A DNA stretch of 64,000 nucleotides from Acanthosepion pharaonis. Its lineage: Eukaryota > Mollusca > Cephalopoda > Sepiida > Sepiidae. The notes under the pieces were generated by a model, which was not told the origin of the DNA, searched no databases, and was given only the letters and a program-made list of their open reading frames with translations. Made by a program: the position numbers and the translations under genes. Shown here piece after piece: positions 46,945 through 57,220 of this stretch; position 1 is the stretch's first letter, and each line of letters starts with the position of its first letter. The stretch lies in contig CAHIKZ030000954.1 of the NCBI GenBank assembly GCA_903632075.3, forward strand, positions 1,014,501 to 1,078,500, read 5' to 3'.

Positions 46945-47400
46945 ATAGAATACTGAATTTGTGCTACTATTTCATTATTTTATATTAAATTCTGTTATTA
47001 GACCAGATATATTCACCAAACACAAGTTTTAGTAGGATCTATTTGTGGCAGCCTGCTGGAGATTGGTTAAGTGGTATTCTGTAATTGTTAGGAGTGTTGT
47101 CCCACTTGTCTACAACACGGTGATAAAGGTTTTGCATTTTATATGTATATAAGTCGATACGTAAGCCATATAAGTCGATCCCTTGTTTTGAAAATATTTT
47201 TAGGTTTGAAAACTCGACTTGTGCGCCGCAGTTTACGGTATTTGATTTTCTTTCAGTGACCTTCCCATACGCGAAATTAAAAATATAAAATGACGACAAT
47301 TTATACATCGCACCCTATATATTCACAAAACACAAATTTTACTGGGATATATTTATGGCACCTTGCTGGAGGTACGGTAAATGGTGTACAGTGATTCTTA
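46945..47400 (+). repeat. Dispersed repeat B, copy 2 with partial second copy
   Basis: 46945-47245 matches 17905-18185. From 47290 a second partial copy begins ('atattcacaaaacacaaatt'). Confidence 0.65.
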
Positions 47401-47459
47401 AGGTTTGAAATTTTAATTTTCGGGACACCCTTTGTTTTTGTTTTTAATTTACATTTTTT

Positions 47460-47525
47460 TACCAGTATTTATATTTATATATATATATATTAAAATTTGT
47501 TATATATATATATATATATATAAAA
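47460..47525. repeat. (TA)n microsatellites
   Basis: Two short TA runs. Confidence 0.9.
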
Positions 47526-47639
47526 GATCAGGTGTATTTCGATACATGACTGACGAGGCAGAATATTTTTCCTGCTGTAGGTTGCCATTACTTTCTGTGG
47601 TAGAGTGGTTGCCAATCAAGGCTTAAGAATCCAGTCTGT

Positions 47640-47775
47640 CTTGCTATTCAACCCATAACTAGGGAGAGAAAAGATGGCTTCCTAGCTTTCTGAGTGACAT
47701 TTGTGCGTAAGAATTCGAACTTGGCTCTCTGAGTTCTTATTCCAAACCGTTATCCATTACACCATAAAACACATA
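47640..47775 (-). mobile_element. tRNA-derived SINE
   Basis: Reversed, it reads ggtgtaatggataacggttt (A-box region) and aagttcgaattcttacgc (B-box), then a body ending 'ctccctagttatgggttgaa'. Confidence 0.65.
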
Positions 47776-48014
47776 TCGGTTGTAACGGCAAAATTGTCCA
47801 AATCGTGTAACAGCAAAATTGTCCAATTGCTAGATTAAACTTTGAACTGTTGTATCTTAGTATTGATTAAAGGTATCTTACTGGAATTCTCGAAGGTTTT
47901 TATAACGTTATTGGACTCTACTCTGAGCAATAAGAATGTATAATTACTCCCCAAGCTTAACAGAAGAATCAAAATGAAATCGATCATAAACGAAAATGAC
48001 ATTTTCGTCATTAA

Positions 48015-48300
48015 TTAATTATAGCTAAGGATCGGAAGCTCATGAAGAGTTGAAATTAAGTTCAAATACATATATATTATTCCAGGACCATTTTCCAACT
48101 TATTCAAGATGATTGTCGCCCTATCTAACCTCTTAACTTTCTGTCCTGGAGTAATATACCTCACAAGTTTCACATACGATTTCATTTTTAAGTCTTTTTT
48201 CACTGCTCTTTGGACTGTCATAAGTGAAACTCCTCTCTCACGTGCCAAACGTGTTATGGATTTTCCTTAACATCGAATTGAAAATCGTCTACGTGGCGTT
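48015..48300 (-). pseudogene. Tc1/mariner-type transposase N-terminal relic
   Basis: The minus frame reads SITRLARERGVSLMTVQRAV (helix-turn-helix), then KKDLKMKSYVKLVRYITPGQ and KVKRLDRATIILNKLENG. This matches the DNA-binding region of a Tc1/mariner-like transposase; the catalytic region is missing. Confidence 0.72.
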
Positions 48301-48439
48301 CTTGATTATGAATTGCTTTCCACTCTGAGTTTTAGGGTAAATGAGAAAAATATACTATTAAGCAGAGAGAACAATGAAAGAACAAGAATTAAGAAGACAG
48401 AATATAACGATTAACATTGCACTTAAATTCTGGAAGATC

Positions 48440-48830
48440 AACGTTGACTGAAAAGCAAAAAACCGGAAGAGAGTTCCACAAGCGAGAAGTGCGACAGAAG
48501 AAACTATTAGCATAGAACTTACGGTTACATTTCAACTGTAAAATGATGGGAAGTTATGGGTATAACAAATATCTCAAGGAGTTCAAGATTCTTGCCTTGC
48601 ATAGTTCATTACTCCTGGAAATGTCCTCACAGTATATATCATTTTAAAAAAACGTAAGATTCTGTAGAACCACATTCAAATTTCTTTATCTGTGAAGCGA
48701 TTGTCTAGCATTCACTGCCATGTAGGAGGACTGATATTACGGAGCAGTTTTGCACTCTTTCTTTGTTTCAAACGAAATTTTTCTGTTTTTTAATTACTTT
48801 GCTTAGCTTTTGGAAGTCATCTTTCACTAT
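48440..48830 (-). mobile_element. CR1-like and RTE-like LINE fragments
   Basis: 48460-48540 is the reverse of the CR1-like end ('gttccacaagcgagaagtgc'). 48690-48830 is the RTE-like minus fragment ('cattcactgccatgtaggag'). Confidence 0.6.
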
Positions 48831-49010
48831 TCCAGTGCGCCATCGGATGTCGGTGTTACATTTTCCGTCTTCTGTTCAAACATTTACCAAATGTTTAAGT
48901 TGTCGTACTTGTTTGATTTTGGTCACCTATTTGTAATTTGCGTCTTTGGCTGTTCCATTTGATAACAAAATTCATTCAATTTATAAAAGAATTCTTTTTT
49001 TTATTTCCAG

Positions 49011-49138
49011 TTCAAAACTTTGCCGTTGGCAGATCACTGGCGGGGAAGCAAACGACACGATTCTGCTCCAATTTCTCCTTGCCAACTTCGGTCAGAAAAG
49101 TTCAGACTGTATGTCTGAATATATATCCGTCCATGAAG
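49011..49138 (+). CDS. CUB5, middle exon
   Basis: 128 nt, acceptor atttccag, donor gtaaag at 49139, phase 2 in and phase 1 out. Encodes SKLCRWQITGGEANDTILLQ (second cysteine, Trp, N-D-T sequon) and ends SDCMSEYISVHEG with the third cysteine. Glu replaces Asp at the calcium-ligand position. Confidence 0.92.
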
Positions 49139-49139
49139 G

Positions 49140-49705
49140 TAAAGAAATAAAGCATGTCTAAGAGGACATAAGAATCGACGCTTCGGTATGACTGTCAGTT
49201 TCACACTGGTCTGAAGATCGCACCATGTACTGTTGATTCTAATGACCATAGTGTCTATAGCTATAAAGTGTCTTCGCGTTTTGTTCCAAGAAGGAACTTC
49301 TTCAGACTAATAATGATTTAATTTATTTATTTTATTAATCATATAAAAAAAGGAAATAGAAATACGACAAACGTTGATTACAGTTTATATGGAAACTTAC
49401 TACTTTTGAATTTAGATTTTGATACCTCGTATATCTCGAGGTTAAATTTACCTCATATCATTTAGTTCTTAAACATTCCACATTATATTAATAGTAATTT
49501 AATTAGGAGTGAGATATATTTAATGGTCCTGGAAGTAGTTTTACTATAGCGGAATCTGAAATTAATCTATTTTCAATATATTTTCACTTTAATATATATT
49601 TTCTGTCACCAGAATCCACAATTCTTATATTTACACTCGCTCTATCCCCGATGTTAAGAACTTTTATCCAATAAATACAGCATATCTTAAAACTATATGT
49701 ATTTT
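49140..49705. other. Intronic sequence, nothing recognised
   Basis: AT-rich, no repeat family seen. Confidence 0.4.

Positions 49706-49707
<2 letters not shown>

Positions 49708-49760
<53 letters not shown>
49708..49760. repeat. (TA)n microsatellite
   Basis: Pure TA run. 49760-49880 is followed by sequence that recurs inverted at 50800-50930 ('actgaggtcaacaccgaaca'). Confidence 0.95.
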
Positions 49761-49761
<1 letters not shown>

Positions 49762-49763
<2 letters not shown>

Positions 49764-50960
49764 TGGACACTGAGGTCAACACCGAACAGTAACACTCCGT
49801 TTCATGTTTGAATGCAACCTTCAAAAAATGTGTGTTGAGTTTTGGTTCGACTATTTATATATGCTGGCCAATAGTTCATTATGGTCTATTACATTATTGT
49901 TGTATAGTAGCTAGCACCCCTTCAGCACTCTACCAGATTGCCTGCCTCATAGCCTTAAATAGTCTACGTTTAAGAAATTCAGCAGTTGATTAACAAGTTG
50001 ATACTAAGCTGATTAACACCGTTTGGCTATACAGCATTTGACCCTCCTCTATTCCTTGTAAGTTGTCTTGTTAATTGTTTTGTAACTTATTACTTTGAGT
50101 GTTTTGTATGTATCCGTTAGCACCGGATACTGGTGCTGAATAAATATATTAAGCACTCATTCTTCTCTGTGTATCATTCACCTCGATGATACAAAGGAAG
50201 GCTTGAAAACATTGAAACTCACACGATATCTTGAAGGAAAGTGGAACAGAAGGAAGCAGTAAGTAACCTACCTAACAAGATTGTGTAGATGGATAGCAGA
50301 ACTGGGATGGGGATGGATAGTAAAATAAAGACAAAAATTATTAAGAGTTACAAAGGAAAGGAAGTTGTGGAGAGTCATGATCAATTATTATTATTTATTA
50401 TTATTATTATTATTACATATACTTGTGTTTCTGGGTGCATTCGTAATCTGTTAACTTATTTGCTTTATTTATTCCTAATTTAGATGTTTTTGTAGGCTGA
50501 TGCTACAATAAATCCCAAAACTGTAAACTCTGACTGGAGGTGAAAATAGCTATAATCAGCTATCCAGACCCCAAACACAAATTACTAAATAAACGATCAG
50601 AACTTATCTCAAGATGCAGACATGTAAACATATTTTTACGACGTTACTTAAAAATCAAAAACTAAAAACAAATACCTCTAAAAATACTTTAATGAAAAAT
50701 GCAAATATATGTAACTATATACAACGCTGATAATGTAACATTCTTTAGACAAAAGCCAATACTTTAAAGTAAACAAATAAGATAAGCAAATAACAAATCA
50801 TGCGCCATTGACCAGCATATATAAATAGTCGATCCAAAGCACAACACACATGGTCTGAAGATTGCGTTCACGCATGAAACAGAAGGCCTCTGCTCGGTGT
50901 TGACCTCAGTGTCCAATTTTATATTTATATACGATATGTCCCTGTTATTGAACACTTTAT
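49762..50960. repeat. Inverted repeat pair around an RTE-like tail
   Basis: 49762-49885 ('gtggacactgaggtcaacac', 'ttcgactatttatatatgct') and 50800-50930 ('gaccagcatatataaatagt', 'gtgttgacctcagtgtccaa') are inverted copies, each next to a (TA)n tract (49708-49760, 50993-51025). Between them, 50280-50415 is an RTE-like 3' end with an (ATT)n tail. Confidence 0.6.
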
Positions 50961-50986
50961 GATATACATAAATATAGTATAATTTA

Positions 50987-50989
<3 letters not shown>

Positions 50990-51026
<37 letters not shown>
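50990..51026. repeat. (TA)n microsatellite
   Basis: TA run 60 bp before the CUB5 last exon. Confidence 0.95.
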
Positions 51027-51028
<2 letters not shown>

Positions 51029-51087
51029 AATATATGTACTAATGTGAATTACTAAATAGTTTAAATAGTTTCTACATTTGTTTTCAG

Positions 51088-51228
51088 ATTCAAGTTCTTC
51101 AAGTCCTGTCCAAACATTTTGTGGAAACGAAAGACCAACGATTCGATCCCAAAAAAACACATTGCATATTTCAGCCTTGTCAAATTCTTCCGAATTCTCT
51201 TTTATTGCTAAATTCCAAATGATCTCAG
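51088..51228 (+). CDS. CUB5, last exon
   Basis: 141 nt, acceptor gttttcag, donor gtaaat at 51229, phase 1 both sides. A serine-rich start (SSSSSPVQ) precedes TFCGNERPTIRSQ with the fourth cysteine, then LHISALSNSSEFSFIAKFQM. N-S-S is a sequon. The second calcium-site Asp is absent. Only 335 bp of intron separate it from the next exon. Confidence 0.9.
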
Positions 51229-51563
51229 GTAAATATTAATTTTATTTGCCACTGGGGGGGGGGTTAGGTGTATCACACATAGGTAAATCAAGACGTCTAT
51301 AACCTAATAATAAAAAGCATTTACTTTACATCCAATAACTTTAGGTATAAAAGTAAAACAGATATACAACGATTTGAAATTCTCATTGTATAAGTATTGT
51401 TACAACTACGTGGTCTTAAGATTGAGTTATCATCTATCCTCTTCAACATCGACATACAGTAAGCTAAGTTTTTTTTTATCAACCTGTCATTATAAAGAGA
51501 CAGAAAATGAGGGTTTCATTTTCTCTTGTTATTCGCATTGTTACTTTTTTTTTTTTTTTCCAG

Positions 51564-51651
51564 ACCCAGAGTTGAATTACGAGGCTTTGAAAAATGCCAC
51601 AAGCCAGAAAAAGTTTTTTTCATCTCCTGATTTCTTCAATCAAAGCGAAAC
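51564..51651 (+). CDS. CUB6, first exon, lacking its cysteine
   Basis: 88 nt after a strong T-rich acceptor, donor gtaagt at 51652, phase 1 in and phase 2 out. Encodes DPELNYEALKNATSQKKF then FSSPDFFNQSET. The S-S-P-D-F-F segment is the CUB opening strand, but the first cysteine found in CUB2 to CUB5 is missing. Two sequons (N-A-T, N-Q-S). Confidence 0.88.
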
Positions 51652-51719
51652 GTAAGTTAAAAACTCCCCCTATATACATAAACAAAGAAAAAAGAATTTT
51701 CTAAAAATGTCTTAGATAA

Positions 51720-51845
51720 ATAAACAAGGTTGAAAGTATGAATCACCCAGTGAAGATCGAACTTATGAACTCAGTCATGGAAATTGTCCTAACCAGACAA
51801 GCATTGCTAACCACCGCGTTGAGAGTTTAGGCACGTCAAATAAAT
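51720..51845 (-). mobile_element. tRNA-derived SINE fragment
   Basis: 'cacccagtgaagatcgaact' and 'accagacaagcattgctaac' match the 34.8-kb SINE. Ends at a TA run. Confidence 0.65.
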
Positions 51846-51849
51846 ATAT

Positions 51850-53165
51850 ATATATATATAGTGAGTTCGATTTATATATAAATGGACAAAGGTTGGACAA
51901 TTTTTGTTTATTAAAAGACATTTTCATGTTTAACGTATATATTTTTATAGATCAAAGTATTTAATTTAAATGCTCTGTTTATAAAAACAAAGATAGAAGT
52001 CGATATAAATAACAGATGTTCTTTCCATATCATGTAAAGAAACATGCATAGGCGCTGTGGGACCAGGTTACGTTTGTCATTCGTTACAGAGACCTGGGTT
52101 AGCGTTTAATTTTACCATGGTCTTTTCCATTAAACAGCTGAGGATATTTGATGTTATAAGCCTGGGTAGATGATCCTAGTGTTACGGCACCGTTGGAAAC
52201 TGCCTGAAAACAATATCACGTCTTGACCCTTAACATTATGAATCAAACTGCGTAGATGAAATTCATCGAGGGTTACGCTAGTTCCAAGTCATCGTTACCA
52301 AGATTGTTTAAACGCTCTGGCCCTTGTTTTGCTCAGGAATTGATCAAAATTTGTAAAAATTTTACCTTTTATATAGAATATATATATATATATATTATTT
52401 TTATTTATTTATCAAAGTAAAAGCAAAGAAAGTAGTTTTAAGCATCTATTTGTTTGCTTTTCTATATTTTGAAATATTTTTCCTGTTTATAATATATGAA
52501 AATTTCTGTTTATTATAAACAAATTTTTAAATATTTAATTATTCAAATTTCTGATATATATATATATTTTATATATATCATTATAAATAAACAATGTTTA
52601 TATTTCCAAATGTTCTCATAGATTTTTTAATAATTATAATGCTTTTTTCTCTAAAGCATAATTATAATATATTATATATATATATTATATATTTATAATT
52701 TTTTTTTTTTAAATGGATACAACGAAAATTTTTTTTTTTTTACACTTTTTTAAGAGGAACAAAAACAATTTGAGGAGATATATATTATATATATATATAT
52801 ATACTTTTAGTGGACAAGAATTTCGGACTTTTCGCCCCTTCATCTTTGATATAGGCCATATTTCAGGTTACAAGTTTCGGCATTGCATGTTGTTTGCTTC
52901 CATCCACCTGTCGAAGAATTTGGAAGCTCGTCCGTACACCCCATGTCTTCAGTCCGTGGTCAAATAAATTTGGTCGACCGTTCTTTTTTTGAGGATAATA
53001 TCTAGAATAAATCGTCCAGCTAAATGCCAACAGAGACCATAAAATCTGAGTCTTTGTTGGTGAATTATAGACAGATGCTATCTTTCCATGAAACGTTTCT
53101 TTAAATATGGTGATCTTTTTGAGGAATTTTAACCCTCCGAATAATGTAAATAGTGCAATAATATC
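51850..53165. other. Intronic sequence with TA runs
   Basis: Short TA tracts at 51845-51861, 52378-52397, 52555-52570 and 52780-52802. 51885-51900 'aaggttggacaa' resembles the Tc1 end at 32760. Nothing coding recognised. Confidence 0.4.
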
Positions 53166-53169
53166 TAAA

Positions 53170-54805
53170 TCTCAGAAATTTAAACAAATCAAAACTTTGT
53201 TTTTTTTTTACTGTTTGATCATAAAAACTTTTTAATATTTGAATTAAATTTAAAGCATATTTTTTCCAAGGAATCAAACATTTTTAATATTTGAATTAAA
53301 CGTTTTTTGTTTTGTTTTTACCTTGAATCAAACATTTTTTAATATTTGATCATTGTTTTGTTTTTTGTTTTTTTTTTACCTTTGAATCAAACATCTTTTA
53401 ATATTTGAATTAAACGATTTTTGTTTTGATTTTTACCAAGGAATCAAACATTTTTTAATATTTGAATTAAACGTTTTTTGTTTTGTTTTTTACCTTTGAA
53501 TCAAACATTTTTTAATATTTGAATTAAACGTTTTTTGTTTTGTTTTTTACCTTTGAATCAAACATTTTTTAATATTTGAATTAAACGTTTTTTGTTTTGT
53601 TTTTTAACTTTGAATCAAACATTTTTTAATATTTGAATTAAACCATTTTTGTTTTGTTTTTTTACCAAGGAATCAAACATTTTTTAATATTTGAAATTAA
53701 ACGTTTTTGTTTTGTTTTTTACCAAGGAATCTAAACATTTTTTAATAATTTGAATTAAAGGAGTTTTTTGTTTTGTTTTTTACATCCAAAGATCAAACAT
53801 TCCAAATATTTGAATTAAATGTGCATAAAATTTTTGTTTTGTTTTTTACCAAGGAATCAAAAATTTTTTAATATTTGAATTAAACGTTTTTTGTTTTGTT
53901 TTTTTCCATATCAGGAATCAAACATTTTTAATATTTGAATTAAACGTTTTTTTTTTTTTTGACATTTTTATGTTTGAATCATGATTTTTTAATATTTGAA
54001 TTAAACGTTTTTTGTTTTGTTTTTCAACCAAGATGAATCAAACATTTTTAATATTTGAATTAAAGATTTTTTGTTTTGTTTTTTAACTAAGGAATCAAAC
54101 ATTTTTTAATATTCAAAATTAAACGTTTTTTGTTTTTAGTTTTTTACCAAGGAATCAAACATTTTTAATATTTGAATTTGCTTTTTTTTTTGTTTTTTTT
54201 TTTACATCCAAAGATCAAACATTTTTAATATTTGAATTAAACATTTTTGTTTTGTTTTTTAAATAAAATCAAACATTTTTAATATTTGAATTAAACGTTT
54301 TTGTTTTGTTTTTTAATAGGAATCAAACATTTTAATTTTTGAATTAAAACCAATTTTTTTTTTTTTTTTTTTTACCAAAGGAATCAAACATTTTTTAATA
54401 TTTGAATTAAACGTTTTTTTGTTTTGTTTTTTACCAGAAGGAATCAAACATTTTTAATATTTGAATTAAACGTTTTTGTTTTGTTTTTTACCAAGGAATC
54501 AAACATTTTTTAATATTTGAAAATTAAATGTTTTAAATTTTGTTTTTTTACCGAAGGAATCAAACATTTTTTAATATTTGAATTAAACATTTTTTGTTTT
54601 GTTTTTTACCAAGGAATCAAACATTTTTTAATATTTGAATTAAACGTTTTTTGTTTTGTTTTTTTACCAAGGAATCAAACATTTTTTAATATTTGAATTA
54701 AACGTTTTTTGTTTTGTTTTTTTACCAAGGAATCAAACATTTTTTAATATTTGAATTAAACGTTTTTTGTTTTGTTTTTTTACCAAGGAATCAAACATTT
54801 TCACT
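53170..54805. repeat. 57-bp minisatellite, about 28 copies
   Basis: Unit: aatcaaacattttttaata, tttgaattaaacg, ttttttgttttgttttttac, caagg. T-run length varies and there are scattered substitutions. The last copies fade into 'ttgaatcagacttatttct' 110 bp before the CUB6 middle exon. Confidence 0.96.
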
Positions 54806-54943
54806 CTTGAATCAGACTTATTTCTACTCTTTAACCAGACCTATTCTTACTCGTGAATCAAACCTTCATACTGATTCATATTGTTTCTTATTATTTGAAC
54901 ATTTTTTTTTTCACGTGAATTCTCTACCTTTCTTTCTGTTTAG

Positions 54944-55074
54944 TTCTATGTTTGTCCACTGGGTTATCAAGGCAGCAGAAAAAGAAAAAGTCATCTTTGA
55001 ATTGGCTTATTCTGGAATTCCACGGACTTATAATTGTGATATGGCATCAGTTTCGGTCTACAATAGCGCAACAG
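54944..55074 (+). CDS. CUB6, middle exon, lacking the C-x-W cysteine
   Basis: 131 nt, acceptor ctgtttag, donor gtaaaa at 55075, phase 2 in and phase 1 out. Encodes TSMFVHWVIKAAEKEKVIFE: the Trp is kept but the cysteine normally two residues before it is not there. Ends YNCDMASVSVYNSATG with the third cysteine. It follows directly after the large 57-bp minisatellite. Confidence 0.9.
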
Positions 55075-55391
55075 GTAAAATCTGAGTTAAAATATTTCAT
55101 GATTTAATCGTACAAGACGAGTTCTTCATTCTTCAGCCATTTTTAATGTTGTTTCAAACTAATCGCGTATTATTATTATTATTACTCCATGAATTATTCG
55201 GATTAGTATCATTATCTTTAAAGTTTTCAGCTCCACGTTTCGGCCGTTACAATCTTGGCGCTTCTTCAGGTGTATATCACAGTTGATAAGAAATTTTAGA
55301 TGTGAGCGAAATAAAAATTAAGTATTCCATTGTGGCATCAACTTGAGAATGTCCAGTCGAAATGTTGAGATAAATATAAAGTTATGCCTAA

Positions 55392-55655
55392 TAAGAATTC
55401 CTAGAAAAGATAATAGTGTTTATTCCTAGAATTTATTCCTAGAAGAGATGATAGTATTTATTCTTAGAATTTATTCCCAGAAGAGATGATAGTATTTATT
55501 CCTAGAATTTATTCCTAGAAGAGATGATAGTATTTATTCCTAGAATTTATTCCCAGAAGAAATGATAGTATTTATTCCTAGAATTTATTCCTAGAAGAGA
55601 TGATAGTATTTATTCCTAGAATTTATTCCTAGAAGAAATAATAGTATTTATTCTC
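55392..55655. repeat. 38-bp minisatellite, about 7 copies
   Basis: Unit: gatagtatttattcctagaa followed by tttattcctagaagagat. Lies inside the 768-bp intron between the last two CUB6 exons. Confidence 0.93.
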
Positions 55656-55842
55656 ATCTTCATGGCGACAATGTTTAATATCGAGCCCCTATGTATTGGT
55701 GGAGACAATGTTTTATGAATTGATTTTTCTCAATACTGAATCTTTATTCCGTATAACAGAAACCTGACAGTCATTGATTTTTTATAAATAATTCCATTTC
55801 AGTTCCACGGTTTTAAGACGTTACATATTTTTTCTCATGCAG

Positions 55843-55992
55843 AATCATCAGTGGACACGTTGCTGGGTAGATTTTGCGGTCCAAACGGTGTCACTCTGAT
55901 ATCTACCGGAAATTATTTACTTGTAAAATACAATACAAAAGCAATGTCCGAAAGCAGGGGCTTTATGGCTGCTTATTATACAAAAAAGAACG
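55843..55992 (+). CDS. CUB6, last exon
   Basis: 150 nt, acceptor tcatgcag, donor gtaagc at 55993, phase 1 both sides. Encodes LLGRFCGPNGVTLISTG with the fourth cysteine, then YLLVKYNTKAMSESRGFMAA and YYTKKN. The third and fourth cysteines can still pair; the calcium-site Asp is replaced by Lys. Confidence 0.92.
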
Positions 55993-56237
55993 GTAAGCAA
56001 AAAAAAAAAAAAATATTCTAGAAAAAGAATAAAATAGTATTTCTAACGAAACAAAGATACTTCTACAAGGTAACCAAAATGTCCTTGCCTTTTTTTTTAT
56101 TTATTAAAAAAGGTATATTGCAAATTTGACACACTGTTAGTCCTCAAAATAAAATTTTCTATCCATAATGTTGAATGTGTTAAAATTATTCAACATTTTA
56201 ACAACAAAAATTTTAATTAGATCATAAAACTTGTCTT

Positions 56238-57029
56238 AAAACATTGTTGATTTATTTAAGATGTAATGATCTATTATAACATGTCTCTAATTTGTATTAA
56301 AATACATTGTATTTATTTTCATTTTTTCTAGTTGAATTGTTCACCTATATTGCATATGATCCATTATTATACATAATTATGTTATAATAAAATTTGTATT
56401 TTATATGAATACTAATTGATATGTAGTGAAGTGTAAGGCCCCGTATCATAGATTGAAGACATGAGACCCTTACATCGACACTGTTGTTATTATTATTTGT
56501 TGAGATATTTAAAATTAAATAAAAAATAACTGGTTTAAGGATCTCCTGCCACTCCGAATCTATCATATAGGGCACCCACACATCTCAATTTTCAGAAGGT
56601 AATATTAATATAAAATACAAATTTTATTGCAACTTAATTATGTACAATAATAAATCATATGCAATATAGGTGAACAATTTAAATGGAAAAATTGAAAATA
56701 AATTCAATGTATCTAAAAAATTACCGCAAAACATTGTTGATTTATTTAAGATGGAATGATCTATTATGACATGTCTCTAATTTGTATTTAGATACATTGT
56801 ATTTATTTTCAATTTTTCTAGTTGAATTGTTCACCTATATTGCATACAGTCCATTATTGTACATAATTATGTTATAATAAGATTTGTATTTTTTTATGAA
56901 TACTACCTTATGAACATTGAAGTGTAGTAGAGTCTAAGGCCTCGTATTATACATTGAGGAGGGAACCTTATATCGACACTGTTGTTATTATTATTTGTTG
57001 AGATATTTAAAATCAAATAAAAATAACTA
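56238..57029. repeat. Direct duplication with inverted middle copy
   Basis: 56238-56531 and 56727-57029 are direct copies ('aacattgttgatttatttaa', 'gaattgttcacctatattgc', 'tcgacactgttgttattatt'). 56607-56716 is an inverted partial copy ('gcaatataggtgaacaattt'). The second direct copy ends 24 bp before the transmembrane-exon acceptor. Confidence 0.85.
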
Positions 57030-57053
57030 TTTTTTTTTATTTGTTTTTAACAG

Positions 57054-57220
57054 AACCTCCAAAAGTTGACAACACCTCGCAGAAATTCTCCGCCATTTGC
57101 ATTGTTCTTATCGTTATCGGCGTTGTAGTCGTAATGAGTTGGTTGCTTTGGCGATGGCGACGAAATATGCAGTATAGATTCGTCCGGATTCGTCACTGGC
57201 CAGACGAGGACAACGACTAA
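57054..57220 (+). CDS. Transmembrane and cytoplasmic-tail exon with stop
   Basis: 167 nt, acceptor gtttttaacag, TAA at 57218-57220. Encodes a short stalk PPKVDNTSQKF (N-T-S sequon), a hydrophobic helix around AICIVLIVIGVVVVMSWLLW, then RWRRNMQYRFVRIRHW and an acidic end PDEDND. The basic residues directly after the helix fit a type I topology with the tail in the cytoplasm. The tail is too short for a kinase or TIR domain. No canonical NPxY or YxxPhi endocytic signal is obvious, although QYRF (Y-R-F-V) has the Y-x-x-Phi pattern. Confidence 0.93.
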
